This document shows positions 24,901 to 36,900 of a stretch of DNA of 64,000 bases, one piece after another. The stretch spans positions 870,501-934,500 of the forward strand of contig NC_087105.1 of the NCBI RefSeq assembly GCF_963855985.1, given 5' to 3'. Within the stretch, counting starts at the first letter, position 1. The number at the start of each line of letters is the position of its first letter. The notes under the pieces are model-generated. The model had not been told where the DNA came from. It did no database searches and saw nothing but the letters and a program-made list of their open reading frames with translations. The translations under genes and the position numbers were made by a program. Origin of the DNA: Ostrinia nubilalis (taxonomy: Eukaryota; Arthropoda; Insecta; Lepidoptera; Crambidae).

Positions 24901-27900
24901 CGGCGCGACAGCAACATAATTACGCGCGAGCGATAGGGATGGGTAGCTTGGGGTCATTGGACGGGATTCTACCAGGCCTGGCTCACTCCGCGCGGTACAT
25001 CCGATAATTACCTACAGCGAAGCGCCCCGCCGGCGGGTATTATATCAGTCGAGTGTCACGCGCGCGCCCATCAGGACGCTGGCGTGCGTTGTAGTACGTA
25101 CCTAATTCTATGATCGAAGTATTATTTAAAAATGGACAAAGAGAAATAAATATTGTGCGGCGTTCGGGTGTTTAAATTCGAAAAGAAATCTACCGGATTT
25201 ATCTTCGCTTCCCAAAGATGCTGAAAGGTGTGTTGGCCATGTAGGTAATCAATAATTCTTAGGATAGTATAGGAACCTAACCTACCATGACTACTGCTCA
25301 GAATGCGTTCGTTCGTTTCAGCCAAATGACGTCTACTGCTGGACAAAGGCCTCTCCCAAGGTTTTCCATAATGGATGCGTACTTGCATACATACGTACCT
25401 CATGACATATAAGTAGATTAATTATTTTTTTACTAGACAGCAACCCTAACAGCGTAAGAAGGGTTCAGAGGCACGCGATAGAAAGAGACAAAACTTGTAG
25501 GTGAATAAAATTGTAGGTACGTAGTGCTATGCGAGCTGAATTCCACTGTATCGCGTCGCAGCAAGACTCGCATTTATTTAAATCGTCTTGCGGAGTAATC
25601 CTTCTGTACCTGTACTATTACTTATTCTGTGATTCTACGTGCTCACGGACCAGGCTTTACATAAGTTTCGACTGACTTGTGCGCGTGCTCCTTCCCGTGG
25701 TGCGGCTGGTGCGCCAGCGCGGTGAGCAGCGTGTGCGCCACGCGGTCCGTCGCGCTGGTGCACGCCGCCGCCGCCGCGCGCACGCCGGGCGCGTCGCCTA
25801 GGGCAGAGCCCACGCCGCACCACGCCGGCCGGCGGGACTCGCTCGACCAGAGGAGTTGTTGGATCGCTGGCACCTGGGGAGAGGAAAAAAATCTGACATA
25901 AAACTGTTTTTTTATCCACAACGAAAAAGCTTTTGGCCAGTATCTCACCTGATGGTAAGTGATGATCACGCCGAAGGTGGAAGCGAGCTTCACCCGGAAT
26001 CCTCAACCACGGAGGAACTGGTTATCTTACCTCTAACTGCCAGAACACAACTGTACGGGCGGGAGGCAGTGGTTGTAAGGCACCGCTCCCGTGCCCGGGA
26101 TATGCGGTCAGGAAGGGAACTAACTCCCTAGTGAGCCTAGAGTCCCTATTCCCTAAGACACTAAGTCCCTAGAGCCCTAGCCCTGCCTAACAATAGATAC
26201 TTAGACATAATAAGGGTTTGATAGGAAGGAAGCTGTGCCCAGGTCGCCCAGGGCAGCAGCGTTAGGACGGCAGGTAGGCGGCGGGGACCCGCTGCCAGCC
26301 CGGCAGACTCACCGGACTGATCATAGCGACGGCTAAGGGTGTCTTGGCCGCAGCGGGGGGAAATGAGACACAACGACGGACGGTTGATATCTGTTTTATT
26401 GCTGTTAACTATTGCTATTTATACTTATTTTATTTAGTGTACACAGTTACATGTTTATGCTAGTGTGCCGTCGGTGTAGAGAGCCGACGGTGCACGTTGA
26501 GGGTTCATGGGTCGCCCGGCGGTCGATGCTGACGGTGCAGCAGGATGTACGATCGTGCTCGTACATATTGGCATCTCGCAGAAGAAGAAGGCGCGAAGGA
26601 TGCTGCACGTGACTGCCCTGCTGCCCGATGACCGTAGACCTTGGCTGCCGGTGACTCCATGAGCGGCTGATGGCCCAGGTGGTGGACCTCTGGTTGGTTG
26701 TCCACTTGGTGTCCACCTGGCTGGTTGGTTGACCAGGCAGCTCGCGGGCCTGGCTCCTGGTGCATGACCTGGCTGCTGTGTGTCCAGGCTGCAGTCTCCT
26801 GGCTGCTTGTTGTCCAGGGTGCAGTGTCCTGGCTGCTTGGTGTCCAGGTTGCAGTCCTCTTGGTTATCGATGATGATGGTTGGTAGTTGATGGTAGTCGA
26901 TGTTACTTGATAATTGTAGTTGTCGTTGCTTGATGATAGGATAGGTGTTGGTGTAGAAGGTATTAATAATTTGATATTTGAGGACAACAGAACTGATAAA
27001 TGTTTTTGATAAGGCTAGCGGAGTTGAGTTGAATATACGCTGCCTGATGTTATGTTATGTTATGATGTTATAATTTCCCCCACCCATATTGCTAACTACA
27101 CTGCCTATGATTAAGTTGACCTACTTTGAAACGTAATAAAATGTTTGTTACTTGATAATGTCATTGACTGCAAAATGCTCACGTTTGCAGAAAGTTGAAA
27201 CAATGCGAGTATCGCTGATGCTAAGAAATGCGCTTGCAATGCAGCAAAGTATGATAATGTAAAAAATGATGTTTTTGTGGCAATGCACAAGCCACAATGT
27301 AAATGATAAATGATAATGTTTAGTGATACCGTACGGGCCACAATGTTAATGTTATATGTTTGTTTGTAAGTAGCACCGTACGGACCACGATGTTTAGTTG
27401 TAGCCTCTTGCTTAGGTACTACAACTTGATAAAATGATATGTTAGGATCAGTAGCGTCTTGATTGCCACTTTGTTGATCTTGTTTGCTTGTTTTGTAGCG
27501 TCTTGATTGCTACTTGTTTGATAATAAGTTATGTAGACTCTTGATTGCTACGTAACCTTGATAATGATAAAGTTGATAGCTTTCTTGGTTGCTACCATTT
27601 GATGATTTGATAATGATGATGTTAAGACCGCGCTCAGTGAAAATGTTAATTCACGAGTTGGTCAGTTTTGCTACATTGCTCGCGAAGTGTTATGAATGAA
27701 TGATATTACGTAACAAATAATAATGTTACTGAAATTAATTGATATTCCCGATTGATATGGGATTGGAAGACCAAATAATGTCGATGTCTTGATAATGCTA
27801 AATGTTGTAAGAAATGCTTGAGCAGTCGGGATTTGGAGTGGTTGTAAGGCACCCCTTCCCGACGCCAAGTAAAGAAACTGATAAGACCGACTGTAGGGTC

Positions 27901-30900
27901 CTGAAGGTTACTGATGATAATGATCCGGCTCGAAGATGTACGGGCGGGAGGCAGTGGTTGTAAGGCACCGCTCCCGTGCCCGGGATATGCGGTCAGGAAG
28001 GGAACTAACTCCCTAGTGAGCCTAGAGTCCCAGCCAGGTGGACACCAAGTGGACAGCCAACCAGAGGTCCACCACCTGGGCCATCAGCCGATCATGGAGT
28101 CACCGGCAGCCAAGGTCTACGGTCATCGGGCAGCAGGGCAACCACGTGCAGCATCCTCCGCGTCTTCTTCTTCTGCGAGATGCCAATATGTACGAGCACG
28201 ATCATACATCCTGCTGCACCGTCAGCATCGACCGCCGGGCGACCCATGAACCCTCAACGTGCACCGTCGGCACTCTACACCGACGGCACACTAGCAAATA
28301 CTTATAAATGTGTACAATCAATAACTTATGTATAAATAGCAATAGCATTACAACAATAAACAGATATCAACCGTCCGTCGTTGTGTCTCATTTCCCCCCG
28401 CTGCGGCCAAGACACCCTTGCCGTCGCTATGATCAGTCCGGTGAGTCTGCCGGGCTGGCAGCGGGTCCCCGCCGCCTACCTGCCGTCCTAACGCTGCTGC
28501 CCTGGGCGACCTGGGCACAGCTTCCTTCCTATCAAACCTTATTATGTCTAAGTATCTATTGTTAGGCAGGGCTAGGGCTCTAGGGACTTAGTGTCTTAGG
28601 GAATAGGGACTCTAGGCTCACTAGGGAGTTAGTTCCCTTCCTGACCGCATATCCCGGGCACGGGAGCGGTGCCTTACAACCACTGCCTCCCGCCCGTACA
28701 ACAACAATGCTGTTAACATTGTTTTTATGGCGACAGACTTAGGTAAGATGGTGGTAGCTAGCCAGGCGGACTTAGAACAAGCCCTATACACCAACCAAAC
28801 CGAATAGAAAAATCTGCCCCGACTGGGAATCGAACCCGGGACCTCTGCGTCTGGAGCAGGTGGTCTTACCACTAGACCACAGAAGCGGTTATGTCGTTTC
28901 CAATTAAAAGAGATCGTGACAGTTTCCAGTACTCTTCCCAGGTCAATGGATCAACATCAAATGGTTAATGAGCTATGAACTGGCGGGCTCAAAAACTGAA
29001 CTCCGACAAACGTTACTTCGACATTACGTTACTCCGACACTACTGAATATCGACATGACTTTACTTCGATACTACACTACTTAGACAAAGGCGAATATCC
29101 TTTGTCGGAGTAGTGTAGTGTCGAAGTAAAGTCATGTCGATATTCAGTAGTGTCGGAGTAACGTAATGTCGAAGTAACGTTTGTCGGAGTTCAGTTTTTG
29201 AGCCGAACTGGCGCAGTGCGCTGGCGTGCCTCTATCTTGTCAAAGATCAGGACTATTCCCTCCTCTCGTTCGCACCGCTGCAACTCATGTGTAGCCAGGA
29301 TCTACAGTTTGATCGCCAATAGAAACCCAAACAGTGAAGGTCAAGTTTGTCCCCGGGGAAAGCTAAACTGTCACTGTGTACCATTCTAGACTGCATCCCA
29401 CTTAACGCCAGGTGCGATTGTGGAGAAATACCTGTCTTGTTATGCATACAAAAACGATATTAATCAAAAGAACAAAGTCAAAGTCAAAATTTCTTTATTT
29501 GTTTAGACTAATAAATCGTTCTTACAAATCGTCATTTTGCTCTTAAGGAACCTAGGAGAAGTTCGAAGTTTAGGTTCGATTTCCCCCCAGTGCAAAGATC
29601 ATGTTAACTTTCGTTTGCGACAGATCTAACAGTTGATTGATGGTGTCATCATGTCTATCATGGTCTACGATAATGATTCTGATGTCTAAAGCCCGGTCTC
29701 CGAGCACGTAGAATTTTGTCCAATGACCCCAAGCTACCCATCCTTATCGCTCGCGCGTTGTTGCTGTCGTGCTCGCACACTCACTGCGGGCACCCGACGC
29801 ACAGTCGCGACAGCAATAAGTCAAAAGTCAAAGTCAAAATTTCTTTATTTGTTTAGACTAATAAATAGTTCTTACAAATCGTCATATGCTCTTAAGGAGC
29901 CTCTACATGTCTCATAATCTTTAGATCGGCTACCAGACTATAGACAGATACAAGCTTCTCAGCACTTGCCAAATGTTGGTCTCGAAGCGCTGGTAGGGTA
30001 AAAAGATTATGAGACATGTAGAGGCTCCTTAAGAGCAAAATGACGATTTGTAAGAACTATTTATTAGTCTAAACAAATTAAGAAAAGACAATGCCGGAAA
30101 TTGGCGTCTTTTTTTTTTCGCGCGGCCATCGACCAAACTTTGTTTTTTGATTACAAAATAGTGTAACAAACCAAACTTACTATGGCATGTATACCTCTAA
30201 ACTCAGTCTGAACTGAGTTACGAGTATTAGAAGTTTGATGATTTTCATACTAGATTTGCTTTTTGCGCGCAAAGTTTTGTAAGAAATTGCAACAAAATAG
30301 TGAGATTGTATGTGTAAACAAACAATATCATCCATTAAAGGCTCCAGACATCAGTATGGAGCAGAATCAGCGCAATAAAAAAATAGCGCAATATTTTGTT
30401 GCAATTTCTTACAAAACTTGCGCACAAAAAGCAAATCTAGTATGAAAATCATCAAACTTCTAATGCTCGTAACTCAGTTCAGACTGAGTTAAGAGGTATA
30501 CATGCCATAGTAACTTTAGTTTATTACACTATTTTGTAATCAAAAAACAAAGTTTGGTCGATGGCCGCGCGAAAAAAAAAAGACGCCACTTTCCATACAA
30601 AATCTGGCATTGCCATTTTGACTTTGACTTAAGCTCCGGTACCTTGGTATATAACAGCAGCAGCAGCACAGGATGCACCCTCGCAGGCAGCGCAGCAGCC
30701 AGCAGCGCGGGCTCGGAAGGACAGCAGCGCAGCACCAGCGTCAGGCGCGCCTCCATACGCCTGCGGAGAGCCTCCGCGCCCGCCGCGGAAGTTGGATTCA
30801 TGAAATGTTTCATCTGTCTAGAAGATACAAAGCTATACCTTGGTATACAGCAGCAGCAGCAGCACAGGGTGCACCCTCGCAGGCAGCGCAGCAGCCAGCA

Positions 30901-33900
30901 GCGCGGGCTCGGAAGGACAGCAGCGCAGCACCAGCGTCAGGCGCGCCTCCATACGCCTGCGGAGAGCCTCCGCGCCCGCCGCGGAAGTTGGATTCATGAA
31001 ATGTTTCATCTGTCTAGAAGATACAAAGCTATACCTTGGTATACAGCAGCAGCAGCAGCACAGGGTGCACCCTCGCAGGCAGCGCAGCAGCCAGCAGCGC
31101 GGGCTCGGAAGGACAGCAGCGCAGCACCAGCGTCAGGCGCGCCTCCATACGCCTGCGGAGAGCCTCCGCGCCCGCCGCGGGAGTTGGATTCATGAAATGT
31201 TTCATCTGTCTAGAAGATACAAAGCTATACCTTGGTATACAGCAGCAGCAGCAGCACAGGATGCACCCTCGCAGGCAGCGCAGCAGCCAGCAGCGCGGGC
31301 TCGGAAGGACAGCAGCGCAGCACCAGCGTCAGGCGCGCCTCCATACGCCTGCGGAGAGCCTCCGCGCCCGCCGCGGGAGTTGGATTCATGAAATGTTTCA
31401 TCTGTCTAGAAGATACAAAGCTATACCTTGGTATACAGCAGCAGCAGCAGCACAGGATGCACCCTCGCAGGCAGCGCAGCAGCCAGCAGCGCGGGCTCGG
31501 AAGGACAGCAGCGCAGCACCAGCGTCAGGCGCGCCTCCATACGCCTGCGGAGAGCCTCCGCGCCCGCTGCGCCGCCGCCCGCGGCTACCGACGCCGCCTC
31601 CGCCTCTTCTACTATGTAGCCGATCAGCACTTCCAGCTGCAACGACGATATACGTGAGAAGATTTCATAGAAACTAAACAAGCTATTCAGAATAAGGATT
31701 GTACACACGGCCACACTTTTAACTATCCATTTCCGTTTTTGCTCTCGCTTTAATCAAATGGCGATTCTTTGCGATAGAACGAGATGACATGACTGCCAAT
31801 GGGCAGTTAACACTGTTGCCGATAGTACAACAGTCTCATTAAGAGATAATTTAAGTTTGTTAAGTAATTTTGTACGAGCAAGCACATACATTACGCCGCA
31901 TCATCAACATTTTGACCTACTTTTGTAAATACGCGTAAATTACTTTGTGTCCAAATTACTTCGGTTCCCATACATCACACCATTAAGTCGCGCATTCTCA
32001 CCCTACCATCAATATCCATATCTAGCATAACAGTTTAAAATACAAGTTTTTACCTTATAAACTTACAACTTTGATAAGGTTAATTTGGAATGATAGAAAA
32101 TCCCTATCAAATCATATAATATACGGCAACCCCGTACAAGTTTTATTTGAATGTCGACAAAGTTACATTGTTTTGTATGTAAACTTCGTACGCATCTATT
32201 ACACTACGCCGCCGTAGTCAGTAACACTTAAGAGTATAGAACCTTGATTGCGCGAGTCGTCCTCGCACTTGACTTGTTTTTAAAAGCGTCCAAAATCGGA
32301 TTTCCAGTAGAGGCAACCTTGGGTCGAGCAGTTGCTTCATCTTGGGGACAAAATGTGGCTCGGTCCACGCCAACGAAAGCCTCGCAACGAGTCGTGCCTC
32401 AGGTTGAGGCGGTTGATCAGTCCGAGGCTGCCTCTAATTGAGATCCGGCTGCAGATTATGAGCGTGACTGACCTGCTTATGCGTGAGGCGCAGCGTGTCG
32501 TCATCAGGCGCGTGCTTAGAAGGGCTGCGGTCGCGGCCCTGCCACACGCGCGGCGAGTCCACCAGCGTCGCGCAGAACTCCACCACCGAGCTGGCAGCCC
32601 ACTTCCTACAACATAGAAGAAGGGTTGACATTATTTTCTCTCAAATCCGTGAATAATATACAGGGTGTCCCGTAATGTAACGTCAAGCCGGAACTGGGTG
32701 TTGAGGCAAGTTGTGCTGGTTATCAGAAAAATATAAAAAAAATCTATGTGGCATATTTTAAAAATAATAGGCATTTAAAAAAAATCAAAAAATTCTACTC
32801 CAGGTGACGGTCCTTTTGCTCGTGTTGCCACAAATCTTCGCTTTTTCCCAATTTTTTTTTGTTATGTAACCCTGAATAATGCTTCTCTAAATTGTTATCA
32901 AAATTACAAAACCAGCTGCTCCAGCTTGGATGAAAAAAATACATTATTCCCAAAAAAAAATTCAAAATAAAAATTTTGCCTAGTTTAAACTGACTGTACT
33001 GAAAAAAAAAATGTACTACGCGAGTGTGGCATGGTCATAATTTGGCGCATTTAGTACCTAAGGATTCCAAAATGGTATAACACTTGGTAAATTTTTGCTG
33101 TAATTGTCGACAATTTTTGTTTTTTTTGGAAATAGTCCCGTTTTTAACTTTATCTACCTTGGTTAAAAAATATTATTCTAATGTGCCCAAAATTCAAGTT
33201 TCTGTGACTGACTACCGTACAGTCAGTCACAGAAACTTTTGTCACCATGACAGTAATTAGTAGTTGACATACTGTGATAAAAGTCACCCGTGCGCGCGCG
33301 CCTTTACTACCTGCTCTGCCTGCACTTGTACTTGGTAACAGGGATAATAAGGATATGAAGTTTCGGTTATGGATACGGTTACGGATATTAGAATAATATT
33401 ATACCGGTTTCGGTTACGGTCACGGATATGAAATCATTTCGGATTATCCGAAAGTCTCGGATAATTTTTGTTACGGAATTATTAGAATTTCAAAAATGTA
33501 GGTATAATGCTGCGGCGTGTATACTGCAGATTTCATAGAGTTTTGCAGTTTGGTCTTTATCCGAAACTATCCGTAACTTTTGAATCACTTTCGGTTACGG
33601 ACATTTTTTTATTTCGGATATCCGATAGTTTCGGTTACGGTTACGGATATCCATAACATCCCTGCTTGGTAAGATGGCCCTCTTCGTCCCGCTCATACCT
33701 TTTAAAATGGCTTCTCCATCTCACTTAAGCCAGAAACTTGAATTTTGGGCACATTAGAATAATATTTTTAACCAAGGTAGATAAAGTTAAAAACGGGATT
33801 ATTTCCAATAAACAAAAATTGTCGACAATTACAGCAAGATTTTACAAAGTGTTATACCATTTTGGAATCCTTACTAAATGCGCCAAATTATGACGTCACT

Positions 33901-36900
33901 TGCCACACTCGCGTAGTACAATTTTTTTTCAGTACAGTCAGTTTAAACTAGGCAAAATTTTTATTTTGATATTTTTTTTGGGAATAATCTATTTTTTTCA
34001 TCTAAGTTGGAGCAGCTGGTTTTGTAATTTTGATAACAATTTAGAGAAGCATTATTCAGGGTTACATTAACAAAAAAAAAATTTGGAAAAAGTGAAGATT
34101 TGTGGCAACACGAGTAAAAGGACCGTCACACTATGGAGCGAAATTGCGATTTATGGACATAACGATTTTTTTCACAATTTCTATTTGAAAAAAATACCTA
34201 TCGATAGGTTACGTTATTCTGATGAATAAATGCTGCACAAGTTTTTCTCTAAAACCAATAGTTTGACTGGAAAAAAATATTTTCCATTTTCGTTGTATGG
34301 AATGAAACATAAAGTGGTCGATTTCGACTAAGCCTTGACAGATCTTGCTTTGAAACTACTTGAGCCTTGTTCTATGGCTTGTTGACTGTAATCCTACGCT
34401 ATCAGCGCGCATCCAAAGTTGCCCGTTCACAAGTTATGAGGTTCTGAAAAATTAAAAAAAAGTAAGTAAAAGTGACTTTTTTTTTGGATGTCTTTAAAGA
34501 TTTAACAAAAATATAAAGATTTTATACGTTAATAATGTAAATTAACCTTAAATTACTGCTAAAAACACATTTTAATAAACTTAAAGGAATTAAATCACCG
34601 ATTTTTTTTTCACAATTTCTGTTTAAAAAAAATACCTATCGATAGGGTATGTTATTCTGATGAATAAATATTATGAACGTTTTTCTCTAAAACCAATAGT
34701 TTGGCTGGAAAAAAATATTTTCCATTTTCGTTGTATGGAATGAAACATAAAGTGGTCGATTTCGACTAAGCCTTGACAGATTTTGCTTTGAAACTACTTG
34801 AGCCTTGTTTTATGGCTTGTTGACTATAATCCTGCACTAACAGCGCGCGCCCAAAGTTGCCCGTTCAGAAGTTATGAGGTTCCGAAAAATGAAAATTAAA
34901 GTACGTAAAATTGACTTTTCTTTAGATAAAACGACAAGAGAAAGGTTAATTACATTATTAAAGTATATAATTTTCATGTTTTAGTTGAATCTTTAAAGAT
35001 TTATACCCAAAAAAAGATACTTTTACTTACTTTAATTTTCATTTTTCGGAACCTCATAACTTCTGAACGGGCAACTTTGGGCGCGCGCTGTTAGTGCAGG
35101 ATTATAGTCAACAAGCCATAAAACAAGGCTCAAGTAGTTTCAAAGCAAAATCTGTCAAGGCTTAGTCAAAATCGACCACTTTATGTTTCATTCCATACAA
35201 CGAAAATGGAAAATATTTTTTTCCAGCCAAACTATTGGTTTTAGAGAAAAACGTTCATAATATTTATTCATCAGAATAACATACCCTATCGATAGGTATT
35301 TTTTTTAAACAGAAATTGTGAAAAAAAAAATCGGTGATTTAATTCCTTTTAAGTTTATTAAAATGTGTTTTTAGCAGTAATTTAAGGTTAATTTACATTA
35401 TTAACGTATAAAATCTTTATATTTTTGTTAAATCTTTAAAGATATCCAAAAAAAAAGTCACTTTTACTTACTTTTTTTTAATTTTTCAGAACCTCATAAC
35501 TTGTGAACGGGCAACTTTGGATGCGCGCTGATAGCGTAGGATTACAGTCAACAAGCCATAGAACAAGGCTCAAGTAGTTTCAAAGCAAGATCTGTCAAGG
35601 CTTAGTCAAAATCGACCACTTTATGTTTCATTCCATACAACGAAAATGGAAAATATTTTTTTCCAGTCAAACTATTGGTTTTAGAGAAAAACTTGTGCAG
35701 CATTTATTCATCAGAATAACGTAACCTATCGATAGGTATTTTTTTCAAATCGAAATTGTGAAAAATATCGCTATGTCCATAAATCGCAATTTCGCTCCAT
35801 AGTGCGTCACCTGGAGTAGAATTTTTTGATTTTTTTTAAATGCCTATTATTTTTAAAATATGCCACATAGATTTTTTTTTATATTTTTCTGATAACCAGC
35901 ACAACTTGCCTCAACACCCAGTTCCGGCTTGACGTTACATTACGGGACACCCTGTATATCATCCTCTAATATGCCGCAGATAACTAGAGTATTTCGCTTA
36001 TACTCCCCACGCGGATTTTTGCATATTTTCGCGTAATTGCCTTTTACGACCACTACGGGAAGAGTGATGGTGGTTTAGTCTACTCTATGGGATACACCAC
36101 TAGTCAATAAAAATATTTTTTATGAAACGTAAAAGAACACGCAAGCGCTGCGCTGACGCTCAATAGGCTAGTTTCCTAAAAAAATTTTTTTTGTCCGTCA
36201 ATTTTAATATCGAAAAATATTGGACACGTATATTTTTAATTGTCAACCAAACAAATAATTACAAAGTTATGGTGCGTTGAAGTTCCGCGCGACGTCACAA
36301 AGTGCTACATTTTTAAGCACTCATTGTCATCACGGGCCTTTTCTTTAGAACTTAGGCACGTTTTATCTCTTTACATTTTCATTAGTTTCAATAAGTGAAA
36401 AATACGTGTCGAGTATTTTTTGATAAGCTAACTGACGGACTAATTAAAACTCTTGCTTTTTTACTCAGGAAACATCCCTATTATTGTGGAGAGCTCACTG
36501 GTGACACAAGCATTATTTAACTGAGTACCCAAGTAGCAACAGATTATCTTCATAAGGCATTGAAGATATCTTGAAGACTAGTAGCCCAATTCCAGCCGTT
36601 GTCTTGGCCAAGACTATAGTCGCACTCAAGAAATCTTGAAGTTATCCCCCAAGACAATGGTAAGCATAAAAGGGCACAATCCTTTGGAAATCACAGAGAC
36701 AGAGTTAAGACAACGCTTAAGGCAGACTTAAACCCTAATTAAGAGTGTAGTTTTAAGAATTTCTAAACAAGTACTATAATATATCTTGTAGTATGACTGT
36801 AGACAAGGAAATAGAGTTGAAGATATCTTGAATACTTATTTAAGACTAATAATAATTTTTACAGCTAAGGTTTATTTAACTTCATGAAGAACTATGTAAG

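Larger units (their letters stand above)
32661..35954. mobile_element. 3.3-kb palindromic element (TA-flanked, CAGGGTGTCC ends) hosting two insertions
   Basis: Ends CAGGGTGTCCCGTAATGTAA and complement, with TA at 32659-32660 and 35955-35956. The left arm (32661-33210) pairs with 33745-34127 plus 35809-35954. The right arm is split by a second palindrome (34129-35808), and the loop contains a hAT MITE (33339-33664). No coding sequence. It fills much of the 8.2-kb intron between exons 18 and 19. Confidence 0.85.

Noticed and set aside
28810..28888. Functional tRNA gene
   Set aside because: A and B boxes are good, but the acceptor stem does not pair and the anticodon loop lacks U33. It reads as a SINE head.
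30554..31677. Plus-strand frames up to 213 codons rich in Gln/Ser/Ala
   Set aside because: Antisense to the 196-bp exon 20 array; the CAGCAGCAGCAG tract is the complement of the leucine run in exon 20.
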